DNA of 64,000 bases from Actinomycetota bacterium (GCA_023382335.1 JAMCPM010000011.1:315229-379228), one strand, 5' to 3'; counted from the stretch's first letter, positions 32,920 through 42,744 are shown. The notes: generated by a model not told the origin, from the letters alone. Translations and numbers: made by a program.

Positions 32920-33603
32920 TCAGGAAGCGCTTTCCTTCCGGGCCCGCAGTACGTCCAAAGCTTCCTTCGCCGCTTCTTGCTGCGATACCTTCTTGGTCTT
33001 GCCGCGCCCCCGGCCGAGCGTCTCGCCGTCGAGCGCCACTTCGGAGGTGAACACGCGTGCGTGCGGCGGCCCCTCGGACTCGATGACCTCGTAGCTCACT
33101 TCATGGCCGGACTTGGCCACCACTTCCTGCAGGACCGTCTTGTAGTCGACATGCTCGCTGGCGGCGTAGATGATGTGCTCGTCGAAAGCCTCGATGACAG
33201 CGTCGATGACGTTGTCGAGGCCCATCTGCAGATAAAGGGCTCCGATCAGCGCCTCGACCACCGCCGCCAGCACATTGGAGTTCCCGGCCAGCTGGGAGAC
33301 GTTGGCCGCCTCAGCCTCTTCGGCGGAGTGGATCAGCCTGTCAGACAGCTTCAGGGCCGCGCCTACCTTGGCGCAGGTATAGCGGCTGACCACGTAGGCG
33401 CGCACCTTGGCCAGCTCGCCTTCATTATAGTCAGGGTAGCGCTGGAAGATCTCGGTGCTGATACAGATGCCCAGCACGCTATCGCCTAAAAATTCGAGTC
33501 GTTCGTAGGAGAGCGTCCGCTCGGACGCCCAGGAGGAGTGTGTGAACACCTGCCGCGCCAGATCCGGCTGCAGCTGTTCGGCTAGTTGGGCAAGGGTTGC
33601 CAC
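32920..33603 (-). CDS. rnc: ribonuclease III
   Basis: A 227-residue protein with the RNase III signature E-R-L-E-F-L-G-D-S-V-L-G (catalytic E and D), the second acidic box V-V-E-A-L-I-G-A-L-Y, and a C-terminal double-stranded RNA-binding domain (about 155-225, G-x-G-R-G-K-T-K-K-x-S-Q-Q-E-A-A-K). It processes rRNA precursors. The start is a GTG. It lies between acpP and smc, the common Gram-positive order. Confidence 0.94.
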   Translation of the reverse strand: MATLAQLAEQLQPDLARQVFTHSSWASERTLSYERLEFLGDSVLGICISTEIFQRYPDYNEGELAKVRAYVVSRYTCAKVGAALKLSDRLIHSAEEAEAANVSQLAGNSNVLAAVVEALIGALYLQMGLDNVIDAVIEAFDEHIIYAASEHVDYKTVLQEVVAKSGHEVSYEVIESEGPPHARVFTSEVALDGETLGRGRGKTKKVSQQEAAKEALDVLRARKESAS

Positions 33604-33619
33604 AAGTAACGTTACCTTG

Positions 33620-33859
33620 CTAGGAGTGGGCCGATATAAACTCCACTGCTTCGTTGACTGTCCGGATGTTCTGTGCTTCCTCGTCAGAGATCTTGACGCC
33701 GAACTTGTCTTCCATCTCCATGATCAGTTCGACCAGGTCCAGGGAGTCGGCATCGAGATCGTCCTGGAAAGAAGCCTCCAGCTTGACGTCTTCTTCGTCG
33801 ACGCCCAGCTGGTCTACCAGCATTGCTTTGATCTGGCCAAAAATTTCCTCTTTGGTCAT
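33620..33859 (-). CDS. acpP: acyl carrier protein
   Basis: A 79-residue acidic four-helix protein with the phosphopantetheine site D-A-D-S-L-D-L-V-E-L (the serine about residue 39). It carries acyl chains during fatty acid synthesis. It is placed between plsX and rnc. A GGAGGT-type site precedes the ATG. Confidence 0.95.
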   Translation of the reverse strand: MTKEEIFGQIKAMLVDQLGVDEEDVKLEASFQDDLDADSLDLVELIMEMEDKFGVKISDEEAQNIRTVNEAVEFISAHS

Positions 33860-33966
33860 GCAAAAACCTCCGTGGTTTTGTTTGAGACGGGGAAATTCAT
33901 TCGGGTGAATCTACCACGACCGGGCCGAAAATAAAAGCGGCGACGCCGGTGAAAATACACTTCCGC

Positions 33967-35025
33967 TCAGTTGGCTGCGGTCTCTCGCAAGGTAGCGATG
34001 CGCTCCTCGAGCTTGCTGATCAGCCGCTGCTCGGAAGCCCTGGCCGCATACTTGAGAGCGCTGGCGATGGCCTTGCGGCTGGAGTTGCCGTGGCAGACTA
34101 CCGCCAGGCCGCGCACACCCAGCAGGTAGGCGCCGCCGTATTCCTCGGTATCTATGCTCTTCTTGAATTTCATCAGTTCCTTCTTGAGCAGCAGGCCGCC
34201 CAGCTTGGCAATGAGGCTGCGGTTGGCTGCCTTCTTCACTTCCTCCACGATCAGGGCCGAGGTGCTCTCCATCAGCTTGAGGCAGACGTTGCCGGTGAAG
34301 CCGTCGGTGACGACCACGTCTACGACGTTCCTGAGGATGTCGCGGCCCTCGACGTTGCCGTAGAAGTTGAGATCCGGTGATGACGCCATCAGGCCGTGGG
34401 TCTCGAGCACCAGGTCGTTTCCCTTGATGGATTCCTCGCCGATGGAGACGAGCCCCACGGACGGGTTGGTGACCTCGAGGACGTCCTGGGCGAAGATGCT
34501 GGCCATGTTGGCGAATTCCAGAAGATGCACCGGCCTGACCTCGGAGTTGGCGCCGACGTCGATGAACAGTGTGGGTTTTCCCGGAGTGGGCAGCACGGCG
34601 CACAGGCCGGGGCGCTTGAGGCCCTTTATGCGCTTGAGGTTGAACATGGCAGCCGCCAGCATGGCGCCGGTGTTTCCGGCCGAGACCACGCCGTCGGCGC
34701 GCCCTTCGGCGACCTCGCGGCAGGCGATGACCATCGAAGACTCGGTCTTGGCGCGAACCGCCTTGACGGGATCATCATCGAAACCGATCACCTCGGAGGC
34801 CTCGACTATCTCGAGATACCGCCTCGACTCCAGGCCGGCCGCCACCAGGCAGCGCTCGATATCATCGGGCCGTCCCGCCAGCAGCACCTTGAGGCTGGGG
34901 CTGGCGACGGCCGCGGCGCCCAGCACGACCTCATCGGGCGCGAAGTCGCCGCCCATCGCGTCCAGGGCGATCACGGTCTCTTTGCCTGTCTTGGACTGGT
35001 AAGGGTTCATTTCAATGGCGTCCAC
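33967..35025 (-). CDS. plsX: phosphate acyltransferase PlsX
   Basis: A 352-residue protein: A-L-D-A-M-G-G-D-F-A-P, D-V-G-A-N-S-E and D-G-F-T-G-N-V are PlsX signatures. It converts acyl-ACP to acyl-phosphate for phosphatidic acid synthesis. The GTG at 35025 has GGAAA close upstream, but an ATG five codons in (35010) is equally plausible. The promoter region overlaps that of the divergent small gene at 35115. Confidence 0.93.
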   Translation of the reverse strand: MDAIEMNPYQSKTGKETVIALDAMGGDFAPDEVVLGAAAVASPSLKVLLAGRPDDIERCLVAAGLESRRYLEIVEASEVIGFDDDPVKAVRAKTESSMVIACREVAEGRADGVVSAGNTGAMLAAAMFNLKRIKGLKRPGLCAVLPTPGKPTLFIDVGANSEVRPVHLLEFANMASIFAQDVLEVTNPSVGLVSIGEESIKGNDLVLETHGLMASSPDLNFYGNVEGRDILRNVVDVVVTDGFTGNVCLKLMESTSALIVEEVKKAANRSLIAKLGGLLLKKELMKFKKSIDTEEYGGAYLLGVRGLAVVCHGNSSRKAIASALKYAARASEQRLISKLEERIATLRETAAN

Positions 35026-35044
35026 TGATTTCCGTGGCGCTTAA

Positions 35045-35052
35045 AGTATAAT
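35045..35052. promoter_or_regulatory. overlapping divergent -10 boxes
   Basis: The AGTATAAT at 35045-35052 gives TATAAT on the plus strand (toward the small gene at 35115) and TATACT on the minus strand (toward plsX). The -35 boxes are weak on both sides. RNA polymerase binding in the two directions would be mutually exclusive. Confidence 0.4.
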
Positions 35053-35114
35053 ATGATTCGGCCTGATCCATTCCGGGAAGCCTTGAAAATCCATTATCCA
35101 GAGGAGATGGGAGT

Positions 35115-35252
35115 TTGCCCAGGATAGCCTACCTTATCATAACCATAGGCTGTTTCATCACAGCGGTCTCCCTGTGGATCTCCGGTTATCACGGTTACAG
35201 CGGGCTAATGATCGCGATCGGCCTGGCGGCTTCGATCAACCTCAAACGCTAG
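35115..35252 (+). CDS. 45-residue two-helix membrane peptide
   Basis: The TTG start lies eight bases after GAGGAG. The product begins M-P-R, then has two hydrophobic segments (I-A-Y-L-I-I-T-I-G-C-F-I-T-A-V and S-G-L-M-I-A-I-G-L-A-A-S-I) joined by S-G-Y-H-G-Y, ending in L-K-R. It sits alone on the plus strand between plsX and a glycosyltransferase, both on the minus strand. Function unknown. Confidence 0.55.
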   Translation: MPRIAYLIITIGCFITAVSLWISGYHGYSGLMIAIGLAASINLKR

Positions 35253-35276
35253 GGTTCCCCCACGCCGCGGCGCCGC

Positions 35277-36518
35277 CTAGTCCAGCGCCGGCAGTTCCAC
35301 GGAAGAAATCAGCTCCGTCAGTTCCTCACGCAGGATCGTCAGGGAAAAGTGCTTGCGGCCTATCTCGAAGTTGCGGTCGGCCATCTCCTGCATCAGCTGC
35401 GGATATTCCAGCATCTTGACCGCCCTGTCCACGGCCCGGTCGTCGAGCGGCAGGAACTGGAAACCGTATTCACGCAGCTCCTCCAGCACCGGATAATCGG
35501 CCACCAGGAGCGGCCTGCGGTGCACGACCGATTCCAGCACCGGATTGCCGAACCCCTCTCGCGAGCTGGGGAAGGTAACCATGTCGCAGACCGCGTAGGC
35601 GTCGCGCACGTCGTAACTGGAAATGGCGCCGGGATGATCGCGGCAGCTTCCCAGCCAGTTGGGGATATGCAGGACCTGGGCCTTGGAGTTGCGGCACAGC
35701 CCTCCGAATTTCTGCTCATAACCCTGCTCGGAGGGTCCGGTGACCACCAGGCACGCCTTCTGGCCGCTGGCGATGACGAACTCCTCGACGAACTTGATGG
35801 ACAGGCCGATGCCCTTGCGCTCGATGGCGCGCGTCGGCTGCAGGAACATGATATTGTTGCCTTCCATGCCAAGCTCGGCCCGCATGCCGGCATTGAAGCT
35901 GTCGCGCTGGCGCGGCTGCTCAAAATCGAAGCAATTGTGGATGCAGGCGGCGTTGATGCCCGTGCGCCGGTAGAGCTCCTCACGGGTGCGCTCGTTGATG
36001 GTGACGTGGCGGATCCTCGGCAGTGACGGAGGGAAGTGGCTGGTCAGGAGCTCGTCGAACAGGCATTTGCCCGCGCCGGGATCCTGCCAGTAGAAGTCGT
36101 GATGCACGGCGATACAGGGGATATTCTCATCGTGCAGGTAACGGCAGAGCACGACCGAGAAGGGAAGGTTCAGCGGCAGCGAGAAGACGTTCTCGGCCAC
36201 GACGATGTCCGGCGCGATGCCGTCAAGCACCGGCAGCAGCCGCTGTTCGACCGCGGCTTCGAGAAGGGAGTACTCGTTGTCGATGCCGTCCCGGTGCTGA
36301 CCGGGATCGAATGATCTGAGGGTGAAGGACTCGACCTGGGGATCGAGGAAGTTCAGCTCCGGCACGACATGGTCGCGCTCGCCGGCGCTGGGAATCTGCC
36401 CCGCCACCCGGTGAACCTCACAGCCTAATTCTTCAAAAACGCTGATCCATTTTTCTGTTTCCGCGGACACGCCATCCAGAGCCTTTAGGCGAAAAGAAAC
36501 AAAGGCAACCTTTGTCAA
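35277..36518 (-). CDS. GT4-type glycosyltransferase
   Basis: About 413 residues with a GT-B fold. The N-terminal Rossmann domain begins K-V-A-F-V-S-F. The C-terminal donor domain has L-Q-P-T-R-A-I-E-R-K-G and F-P-S-S-R-E-G-F-G-N-P-V-L-E, the E-x7-E motif region of GT4 enzymes. It transfers a sugar from a nucleotide donor, acceptor unknown. The TTG at about 36518 is chosen because GGAGGGA precedes it by a few bases and it leads straight into the Rossmann strand. Its promoter is at 36592-36621. Confidence 0.85.
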   Translation of the reverse strand: MTKVAFVSFRLKALDGVSAETEKWISVFEELGCEVHRVAGQIPSAGERDHVVPELNFLDPQVESFTLRSFDPGQHRDGIDNEYSLLEAAVEQRLLPVLDGIAPDIVVAENVFSLPLNLPFSVVLCRYLHDENIPCIAVHHDFYWQDPGAGKCLFDELLTSHFPPSLPRIRHVTINERTREELYRRTGINAACIHNCFDFEQPRQRDSFNAGMRAELGMEGNNIMFLQPTRAIERKGIGLSIKFVEEFVIASGQKACLVVTGPSEQGYEQKFGGLCRNSKAQVLHIPNWLGSCRDHPGAISSYDVRDAYAVCDMVTFPSSREGFGNPVLESVVHRRPLLVADYPVLEELREYGFQFLPLDDRAVDRAVKMLEYPQLMQEMADRNFEIGRKHFSLTILREELTELISSVELPALD

Positions 36519-36838
36519 TCCGTCCCTCCGATCGCCCGGGCCTGGAGGCCACACTGGGGAATTTGTTCAGCTTGGGGTTTTCAGATAGGCAATTATATTT
36601 CGCCAGGCTGGAATCGCACAATCATTACTAAATCGGTAGGTGTAATGAGGTTAGTCGGCTTTGAGCCGTTGGGAGCGTGCCGCGCCGGAGGGAAGTGTCA
36701 TTCCGCTAAAGCTTTTTCGTCATACGCCCGATGGGATTGATGCAAAGTTTAGAAACACCCTTCATCCTCTAAAAAAGGAAGCCCGGTCAGCTTCCTTTTT
36801 TGCTTGTGCGGGCAAGCCAGCAATCTCAGCCAGCGTCC
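36519..36838. other. intergenic region before the glycosyltransferase
   Basis: No ORF is convincing here. It holds the glycosyltransferase promoter on the minus strand (TTGTGC 36616-36621, 18-base spacer, TATAAT 36592-36597) and the strong bidirectional terminator at 36771-36801. The sequence between them has a small CGGCTTTGAGCCG hairpin near 36657-36669 and nothing else I can assign. Confidence 0.5.
36771..36801. terminator. bidirectional intrinsic terminator after fruK
   Basis: A perfect 12-bp stem: AAAAAAGGAAGC (36771-36782) pairs with 36790-36801, loop of seven. T/A runs flank both sides. It ends the pyrF-lysM-dacF-fruK transcript on the minus strand. Confidence 0.85.
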
Positions 36839-37792
36839 CTATTTCCGCAGCGTCATCTCTTCCACCTTGGTCTTCGGCATCAGGCGCTTCATGTCATGGA
36901 CGTCAAAGACGCCGGCGCCGTATTTCTGCGTGTTGGCGGCGCCGCAGGCGACGGCCGTCCGCAGGCATTCCTGATCGCTCTTGCCTGAGAGCCTGGCTGA
37001 GACGAAGCCGGCCAGGAAGGCGTCGCCGGAGCCGACGGTGCTGATGGGATCGAGCGGCGGTATCTGCACCGCATAGGCTTTCTGTACGCCGGCGCCGTCG
37101 TCGAGATAGGCGTAGCAGCCGCTGGGGTAGGTGATTATGGCCGAATCGGCGCCCATGCGGTTGAGTTGCGCCGCCGCCTCCAGGGAATCTTCGTCCTCAG
37201 CGAACTCGTGTCCGATCAGCGCTTCGGCTTCGAAGATGTTCGGCGACACCAGACCAGGTTTAGCTTTTATGGCCAACCTCAGCGGTTCCCCGGCGGTGTC
37301 AAGCACCGTCAGCGCATCGGTCTCGGCCAGCGCCCCCATTATCTCCTTGTAAAAAGAGTCCTTGACCTTCCGGGGAAGCGACCCGGCGACGATGACCACG
37401 TCGGCGCCCTTGGCGATGTAGGTGAACTTCTCCATGAAGGCGTGCAGCTCGCGGGCGGTCACCACGGGACCGTATTCATTTACCTCGGTCTGGGTGTTGC
37501 TGGTGGGATCGATGATGGCGGTCGAGGTCCTCGATTCGCCGCGGATGCGGACAAAATCATTGAGGATGCCCTCGGCGGTAAGATCTTCCACGATCCTGAT
37601 GCCGGTCTTGCCTCCGGCCAGGCCCGTTGCGATCACCGGCTGGCCCAGCGATTTGAGGGCGCGGGCGATGTTGACGCCCTTGCCTCCGGGAAGCGTCAGG
37701 CTCTCACTGGCGCGATGACGGAAACCCGCCTGGAAATTAGGAACGGTAAGCGTGCGGTCCAGAGCAGCGTTCAATGTTACTGTGACGATCAT
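36839..37792 (-). CDS. 1-phosphofructokinase-type PfkB hexose kinase
   Basis: A 317-residue PfkB-family kinase: N-A-A-L-D-R-T near the N-terminus, P-G-G-K-G-V-N-I-A-R-A-L (substrate site) and the C-terminal G-S-G-D-A-F-L-A-G-F with the catalytic aspartate. It belongs to the 1-phosphofructokinase/tagatose-6-phosphate kinase subgroup. No PTS genes are next to it, so substrate assignment stays open. GGGAGG lies about 11 bases before the ATG. Confidence 0.85.
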   Translation of the reverse strand: MIVTVTLNAALDRTLTVPNFQAGFRHRASESLTLPGGKGVNIARALKSLGQPVIATGLAGGKTGIRIVEDLTAEGILNDFVRIRGESRTSTAIIDPTSNTQTEVNEYGPVVTARELHAFMEKFTYIAKGADVVIVAGSLPRKVKDSFYKEIMGALAETDALTVLDTAGEPLRLAIKAKPGLVSPNIFEAEALIGHEFAEDEDSLEAAAQLNRMGADSAIITYPSGCYAYLDDGAGVQKAYAVQIPPLDPISTVGSGDAFLAGFVSARLSGKSDQECLRTAVACGAANTQKYGAGVFDVHDMKRLMPKTKVEEMTLRK

Positions 37793-37843
37793 TTAAGCGG
37801 GTACCTCCCTTGGGCCGGCAATGCCGGTGGCCTTGCGGCTAAT

Positions 37844-39007
37844 TTATACCCTCGCGGCCGAGAGCAGGAATCCAAAAGCCGAATGCATGTAATACGACAT
37901 GCGCTCCGGGATACCGGGCTCCCTGATGTCTTCCGCAGCCAGCAGATAAGTGCTGCCAATATATTTTCCGTCCTGGGTGATCTCCACCAGGCCGATTCTA
38001 TCACCCTTGCGTATGGGCAGTTGAAGCTCATCGGGAAGGACCAGGTGCTGCTCGACGTTGCTCTTGTAATAGACAAGCCGCGAGAGGTCTTCCTCGGCGG
38101 TAAGCGCCAGCTTCTTGTTGTAATAGAAGGGAACATCCACCTGTGCGTACTCTTTGCCGCGGGCGATCACGGTCTGCTGCTGGTAGCTGTCGAAGCCATA
38201 CTGTTCCAGGCTGAGGATGTCGGCATCGCGCTGGTCCAGCGTCGGCCCCCCCAGATAGGCGATGATGAGATTGACGCCGTTCTGGCTGGCTGAGACGACT
38301 ACGCACTGCCCGGCATTATCGGTGAAGCCGGTCTTGATGCCGGTGATCTCCGGATGTGTTTCCATCAGATGCAGGTGAGTGATCACCGTGCGCGGTACCG
38401 GATCGCCCGGCCAGTTGATGTCATACGAGGTGCGCTTGACGATCTCGCGGATCTCCGGGTGCTTCATCAGCTCGCGGCCGAGTTTGGCAAAATCGGCGGC
38501 GCTGGTGTAGTGGCCGTCGGCGTCGAGGCCGTGAGCGTTGACAAAGTGGGTATTGGTCATGCCCAGCTGCTGGGCCCGCTTGTTCATCTGGTCGACGAAG
38601 GCCTCCTCGCTGCCGGCCTCAAACTCCGCCAGGGCGATGGCGGCATCGTTGCCGCTCTGGATGAGCAGACCGTTGAGCATATCCTGGACGCTCAAGGTCT
38701 CCCCCGCTTTCAGAAAGATGGAAGACTCGCCTATGGTCGCCGCGCGCTCGCTGGTGGTCACCGGCGCTTTTAAGTCCTTGCACTTCTCGATGATGATCAG
38801 AGCCGTCATCATCTTGGTGGTGCTCGCCATCGCGTGATGCTCGTCAGGATTGACGCTATAGAGAAGCTGGCCGGTATCGGCGTTGATCATGACCGCCGAG
38901 GTGGCGGCGACCTGTGGCGCCACCGGATCGGCGGCGGCGTGCGCCAGCGGGAGCACCAGCAGAAGCAGGATTACTGACAGCAGAAGTGCCGGGATTTTCC
39001 GTTTCAT
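37844..39007 (-). CDS. D-alanyl-D-alanine carboxypeptidase (DacF-type)
   Basis: A 387-residue exported penicillin-binding protein. It has a signal peptide ending near A-H-A-A, then the three serine-peptidase motifs: S-T-T-K (in A-S-T-T-K-M-M-T-A-L), S-G-N (I-Q-S-G-N-D-A-A) and K-T-G (G-I-K-T-G-F-T). A C-terminal beta domain and a hydrophobic anchor end follow. It trims pentapeptides in peptidoglycan. The neighbouring LysM protein at 39048 fits a cell-wall context. Confidence 0.92.
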   Translation of the reverse strand: MKRKIPALLLSVILLLLVLPLAHAAADPVAPQVAATSAVMINADTGQLLYSVNPDEHHAMASTTKMMTALIIIEKCKDLKAPVTTSERAATIGESSIFLKAGETLSVQDMLNGLLIQSGNDAAIALAEFEAGSEEAFVDQMNKRAQQLGMTNTHFVNAHGLDADGHYTSAADFAKLGRELMKHPEIREIVKRTSYDINWPGDPVPRTVITHLHLMETHPEITGIKTGFTDNAGQCVVVSASQNGVNLIIAYLGGPTLDQRDADILSLEQYGFDSYQQQTVIARGKEYAQVDVPFYYNKKLALTAEEDLSRLVYYKSNVEQHLVLPDELQLPIRKGDRIGLVEITQDGKYIGSTYLLAAEDIREPGIPERMSYYMHSAFGFLLSAARV

Positions 39008-39047
39008 GGGCCTGGGATTATTTTTTTGTGATGGACGGGTTCATATA

Positions 39048-39404
39048 TCAGGGAATCACGAGCTTGGTGCCCGCGGTCAGATTTTGCGGATCTATGTTGG
39101 GATTGAGCTGCTGTATCTGTGAAATGGTGACATTATATTTGCGGGCGATGGTATAGAAACTGTCGCCGTCGGCGACCACGTGTGTCCGGCTCCCGGTCGT
39201 CGGCGTTGCCGCCGGGGCCTCCGCGGAAGCCTCCGGGGCTGGCGCTCCCTGCGAGTCTATCGCTTGCGACGAACCCGAGCCCGACGCGGCGCCGCCGCCG
39301 AGGACGCCGGAGTTGAAGGTGATGATGGCGGCGATCATGAATGCGGCAACAAAGCCGGCGATGCCCAGTATTTTTACTATTTTGAATTCATAGAGCCCGA
39401 ACAT
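39048..39404 (-). CDS. membrane-anchored LysM protein
   Basis: About 118 residues: a short cytoplasmic start, one membrane helix (I-A-G-F-V-A-A-F-M-I-A-A-I-I), an Ala/Pro/Ser linker, and a single LysM domain (T-H-V-V-A-D-G-D-S-F-Y-T-I-A-R-K-Y-N-V...L-N-P-N-I-D...G-T-K-L-V-I-P) that binds peptidoglycan. The ATG at 39404 is preferred because GGAGG lies six bases upstream; the ATG six codons earlier has none. Confidence 0.88.
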   Translation of the reverse strand: MFGLYEFKIVKILGIAGFVAAFMIAAIITFNSGVLGGGAASGSGSSQAIDSQGAPAPEASAEAPAATPTTGSRTHVVADGDSFYTIARKYNVTISQIQQLNPNIDPQNLTAGTKLVIP

Positions 39405-39440
39405 GCTCTGCCTCCGGCGCATGACGCGGCGGGATTTCAG

Positions 39441-40430
39441 CTACTGCCGGCTCGCCTGCCACAGCTCGGCGCGCATGCGCTCTGCCGCCTCGGCGGCGCC
39501 GACGGCGAAATCCTCACCCTGTCCAGCGTAGATTATACTACGGGAAGCTGTCACCAGGGCACCCAGGCCTTGAGAATCGAAGGCGGCGGCCACGTCGGCT
39601 GCGCCGGCTCCCTGGGAGCCGTACCCGGGAACGAGAAACGGTGTCCGCGGCAGCAGCTTCCGCAGACCGGCAAGTTCTTCAGGATGCGTGGCTCCGATAA
39701 CCGCGCCTACGCTGCTGTAGCCGGATTCGCCCACCATGCCTCTTCCCCATCTATCAACGTGGGCAGCTATGATTTCGTGGAGTTTGCGGGGGTTTTGCCG
39801 GGATCCACCCGCGCCGGCGCCTGGCTCTGCCGCAGCACCGCTGGAGCCTCCCTCGATCACCAGCAGGTCCTGGAGTTCTGCCGAACCCGGGTTCGAGGTC
39901 TTGACCAGGACGAAGATGCCGGCGCCGTACTTGCCGCAATCATCAAGAAATGGCTGCATGCCGTCGCTTCCAAAGAGAGGATTGACGGTGATGGCGTCGG
40001 CGCCGAGATTGGCGATCGCGCCGTCGAATCCCCGGGGCCGCCCGATGTAGGCGGCGGAATAAGCAGCGGCGGATATGCCGATGTCTCCCCTCTTGGCGTC
40101 GGCAACGACCAGGAGCCCCGCCCGGGAGGCGCGGTTGCACAGATGCTTGAAAGCTTTGAGGCCCGGAGGCCCGTACTGCTCGAAGCAGGCAAGTTGAGGT
40201 TTGACGGCGACCGCGTGCGGCGCCACGGCGTCGATGATCGCGGCACAGAATTCCTCAAAGCATTCGGCGATCTCGTGCCTGCCACAGCCACAGCCCTGCG
40301 CGGGAGCGGCCCGGTATTTTTCCACCAGCGGCGCCGGCATGCGCTCGACGCTCGGGTCGAGGCCGACGCAGACCTGCGATCTCCTGGCGAGGATTTCCGC
40401 GGATAGCCGATCGGCGAAATTCGAATCCAT
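39441..40430 (-). CDS. pyrF: orotidine-5'-phosphate decarboxylase, type 2
   Basis: A 329-residue protein: C-V-G-L-D-P, K-P-Q-L-A-C-F-E-Q, the active-site D-A-K-R-G-D-I-G, then a variable Gly/Ala/Pro-rich insertion (about residues 195-215), and V-P-G-Y-G-S-Q-G-A near the end. The length and insertion fit the longer type-2 PyrF found in actinobacteria. It makes UMP. AAAGGAAG precedes the ATG. A plus-strand kinase gene begins nearly head to head. Confidence 0.92.
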   Translation of the reverse strand: MDSNFADRLSAEILARRSQVCVGLDPSVERMPAPLVEKYRAAPAQGCGCGRHEIAECFEEFCAAIIDAVAPHAVAVKPQLACFEQYGPPGLKAFKHLCNRASRAGLLVVADAKRGDIGISAAAYSAAYIGRPRGFDGAIANLGADAITVNPLFGSDGMQPFLDDCGKYGAGIFVLVKTSNPGSAELQDLLVIEGGSSGAAAEPGAGAGGSRQNPRKLHEIIAAHVDRWGRGMVGESGYSSVGAVIGATHPEELAGLRKLLPRTPFLVPGYGSQGAGAADVAAAFDSQGLGALVTASRSIIYAGQGEDFAVGAAEAAERMRAELWQASRQ

Positions 40431-40486
40431 TGCTTCCTTTCGATCTTAAGGCGTGGGGTCGCGCCAAACCTAACAGATTCAAGGTC

Positions 40487-42232
40487 ATGGCTCAAATTTT
40501 AGAGCCATGGACTGGAAAAAATCTGTCGAGCCTGCAAGAATCGGCCATAAGTGGGTATGCTCAAACGAAGCATTTCCAAACTCTTCCCGGGGTACGTTTG
40601 CACGCAGGAGATGTGACCTCAGATGATTTCCAGGCTGCTTTCAGCGGCGGCGCCTTCGCGTCGCTGATCTGCCTTACCGTAGCGATCTGCTTCCTGGTCA
40701 TAATCGGCTGGATAACCGGCGCCCGGCTGCTCACCAGTGTCCGGTCCGGTTACTTTGCCATGCCGCTGAGCACAACCGGCGCCGCGCTCCTGACTACGTC
40801 GGCATTGGCGCTGACCGTTTACAGGCCGGGCTCGCGGCAATCCATGATCGCCGCCCGGGGCATCAACCTCGTGCTGCTGGCTTTTACCGTCGTCATATTG
40901 CTCGGGAATATCTACGGGACCGAACCAAGCCTTGAGGAAAGGCTGTTCGGGGCTCGCGGCGAGCTAAACGGCATTCCCGAGGGGCGCATGTCCCTGATCG
41001 CGGCGGTCATGTTCCTGGTGCTCAATCTGGCGGTGCTGATCCTGGGCCTTGGCTCCCGGAGCAAGCCCTTCCACAAAAGCGTTGCCGCCTGTCTTGGCGC
41101 CCTGGTGACCGCCGGCGGCGGCATCACCCTGCTCGGCTATCTGTATGGCACCCCGCTGTTATACGGCGGTTCGACCCGTCCGGTGGCGCTGCTGGCCGCC
41201 CTGAGCTTCACGCTGCTGGGAGCGGCTCTGATAATCGGGGCCGGGAAGGATTCCTGGCCGCTGGGATATTTCGTCGGAAACGGCGTGCGGGCGCAGATCC
41301 TGCGCACGGTGCTGCCGCTGGTCGCCGGATTCATCGCGCTGGAGGGATGGCTGGACGCGGTGGTGCCGGACCGTTTTGACACCAATCGAGTTTACGTCTC
41401 GGTAATCACCGCGATCGTCTTCCTGGGAATAGCCCTATACATTTTCACCAAGGTGGCGCAGAAGATCGGCGGCGCCGTCGACCGCGCCGACCGGGAACGC
41501 GACCTGGCCGAAGCAAGGCAGCAGGCCGCCCTGGAGGAGCTCGAGCGCTCCAACGCCGAGCTGCAGCAGTTCGCCTACGTGGCCTCGCATGACCTGCAGG
41601 AGCCGCTGCGGGTGATCACCAGCTACGTCCAGCTGATTTCAAGGCGGTATGCCGAGCTCGTCGACGACGAGGGCCGCGAGTTCATCGATTTCATCGTCTC
41701 CGGCACCAAACGCATGCATGATCTTATCAACGACCTGCTGGCGTACTCAAGGGCGGGCGGCAGGAGCAAGCCGGCCGTGGCCCTCGACAGCAACGACGCC
41801 CTCAACCAGGCTCTGGCAAATCTCGAGGTAAGTATCAAGGAAAAGGGGGCCGTCATCAACCGCGGCATGCTGCCGGAGGTCGTCGGCGATGAGAACCAGC
41901 TCGCCCAGCTGTTTCAGAACCTGATCGGCAACGCCATCAAGTATTCCGGCGATAAAGAACCGCGCATCGACATCGGCGCTGATGGGAGCGATGATTTTTG
42001 GCGATTCTCGGTGAGCGATGACGGCATCGGTTTCGATCCTAAATACGCGGAAAAGATATTTGTGATATTCCAGAAGCTGCACGGCCATGAGCGGTACGCC
42101 GGCACCGGCATCGGGCTGGCGATATCAAAAAGAATAGTCGAGAAACACGGGGGCCGGATCTGGGTAGAGTCAGAGCCGGGGAAAGGCAGCACTTTTTACT
42201 TCACCATTCCCAGGGAAGGAACAGAAGAATGA
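40487..42232 (+). CDS. membrane histidine kinase
   Basis: About 580 residues. An N-terminal membrane module of seven to nine helices (about residues 50-330), a short coiled-coil linker ([17 protein letters not shown]) and a HisKA/HATPase core follow. The H-box is [10 protein letters not shown], the N-box [10 protein letters not shown], and the G-boxes D-D-G-I-G-F-D and [10 protein letters not shown]. The core resembles kinases that partner Rcp1-type regulators. The start is uncertain: the frame is open from 40430, the ATG at 40487 has a weak site, and a GTG near 40612 follows GGAG closely. The membrane module is of unknown sensory type. Confidence 0.82.
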   Translation: MAQILEPWTGKNLSSLQESAISGYAQTKHFQTLPGVRLHAGDVTSDDFQAAFSGGAFASLICLTVAICFLVIIGWITGARLLTSVRSGYFAMPLSTTGAALLTTSALALTVYRPGSRQSMIAARGINLVLLAFTVVILLGNIYGTEPSLEERLFGARGELNGIPEGRMSLIAAVMFLVLNLAVLILGLGSRSKPFHKSVAACLGALVTAGGGITLLGYLYGTPLLYGGSTRPVALLAALSFTLLGAALIIGAGKDSWPLGYFVGNGVRAQILRTVLPLVAGFIALEGWLDAVVPDRFDTNRVYVSVITAIVFLGIALYIFTKVAQKIGGAVDRADRERDLAEARQQAALEELERSNAELQQFAYVASHDLQEPLRVITSYVQLISRRYAELVDDEGREFIDFIVSGTKRMHDLINDLLAYSRAGGRSKPAVALDSNDALNQALANLEVSIKEKGAVINRGMLPEVVGDENQLAQLFQNLIGNAIKYSGDKEPRIDIGADGSDDFWRFSVSDDGIGFDPKYAEKIFVIFQKLHGHERYAGTGIGLAISKRIVEKHGGRIWVESEPGKGSTFYFTIPREGTEE

Positions 42233-42672
42233 ACCTCAAGAATTCGAAACCGGTTGACATCCTGCTGGTGGAGGATAACCCCGCCGACATCCGCCTGACG
42301 CAGGAAGCCCTCAAGGAATGCAAGATGGTCAACACCTTGAACGTGGTCACGGACGGCGTCGAGGCGATCGCCTACCTGATGCGGGAAGGTGAGCACACGG
42401 GCGCCAGCCGGCCCGACCTGATCCTGCTCGACCTCAATCTTCCCCTGATGAACGGCCAGGAGGTGCTGGCAAAGATCAAGGAGTCCCCCGGACTCAAGAG
42501 CATCCCGGTGGTCGTGCTCACCGCCTCGGCGGCCGAGCAGGACATAGTCAGAAGCTATGACCTCAACTGCAACTGCTACGTGACCAAGCCCCTCGATCTC
42601 GACCGGTTCATCGAGGTGGTGCAGAAGATCGAAGAATTCTGGTTCAGCATCGTCAAGCTCCCGAGGGAATGA
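42229..42672 (+). CDS. Rcp1-type response regulator
   Basis: A 147-residue single receiver domain: V-E-D-N-P-A-D at the start, the phosphate acceptor aspartate in [13 protein letters not shown] and the lysine in Y-V-T-K-P-L-D. It has no output domain, so it acts by protein contact, as in Rcp1. It overlaps the kinase stop by four bases (ATGA), so the two are coupled and very likely cognate. Confidence 0.93.
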   Translation: MNLKNSKPVDILLVEDNPADIRLTQEALKECKMVNTLNVVTDGVEAIAYLMREGEHTGASRPDLILLDLNLPLMNGQEVLAKIKESPGLKSIPVVVLTASAAEQDIVRSYDLNCNCYVTKPLDLDRFIEVVQKIEEFWFSIVKLPRE

Positions 42673-42744
42673 CCCGCCTTTAGAACAAGCCAGTGGCGAC
42701 CGGCGGCCGCCCGCCCGCGGCATCGGGTGAGCCTCAGGCGCTGA

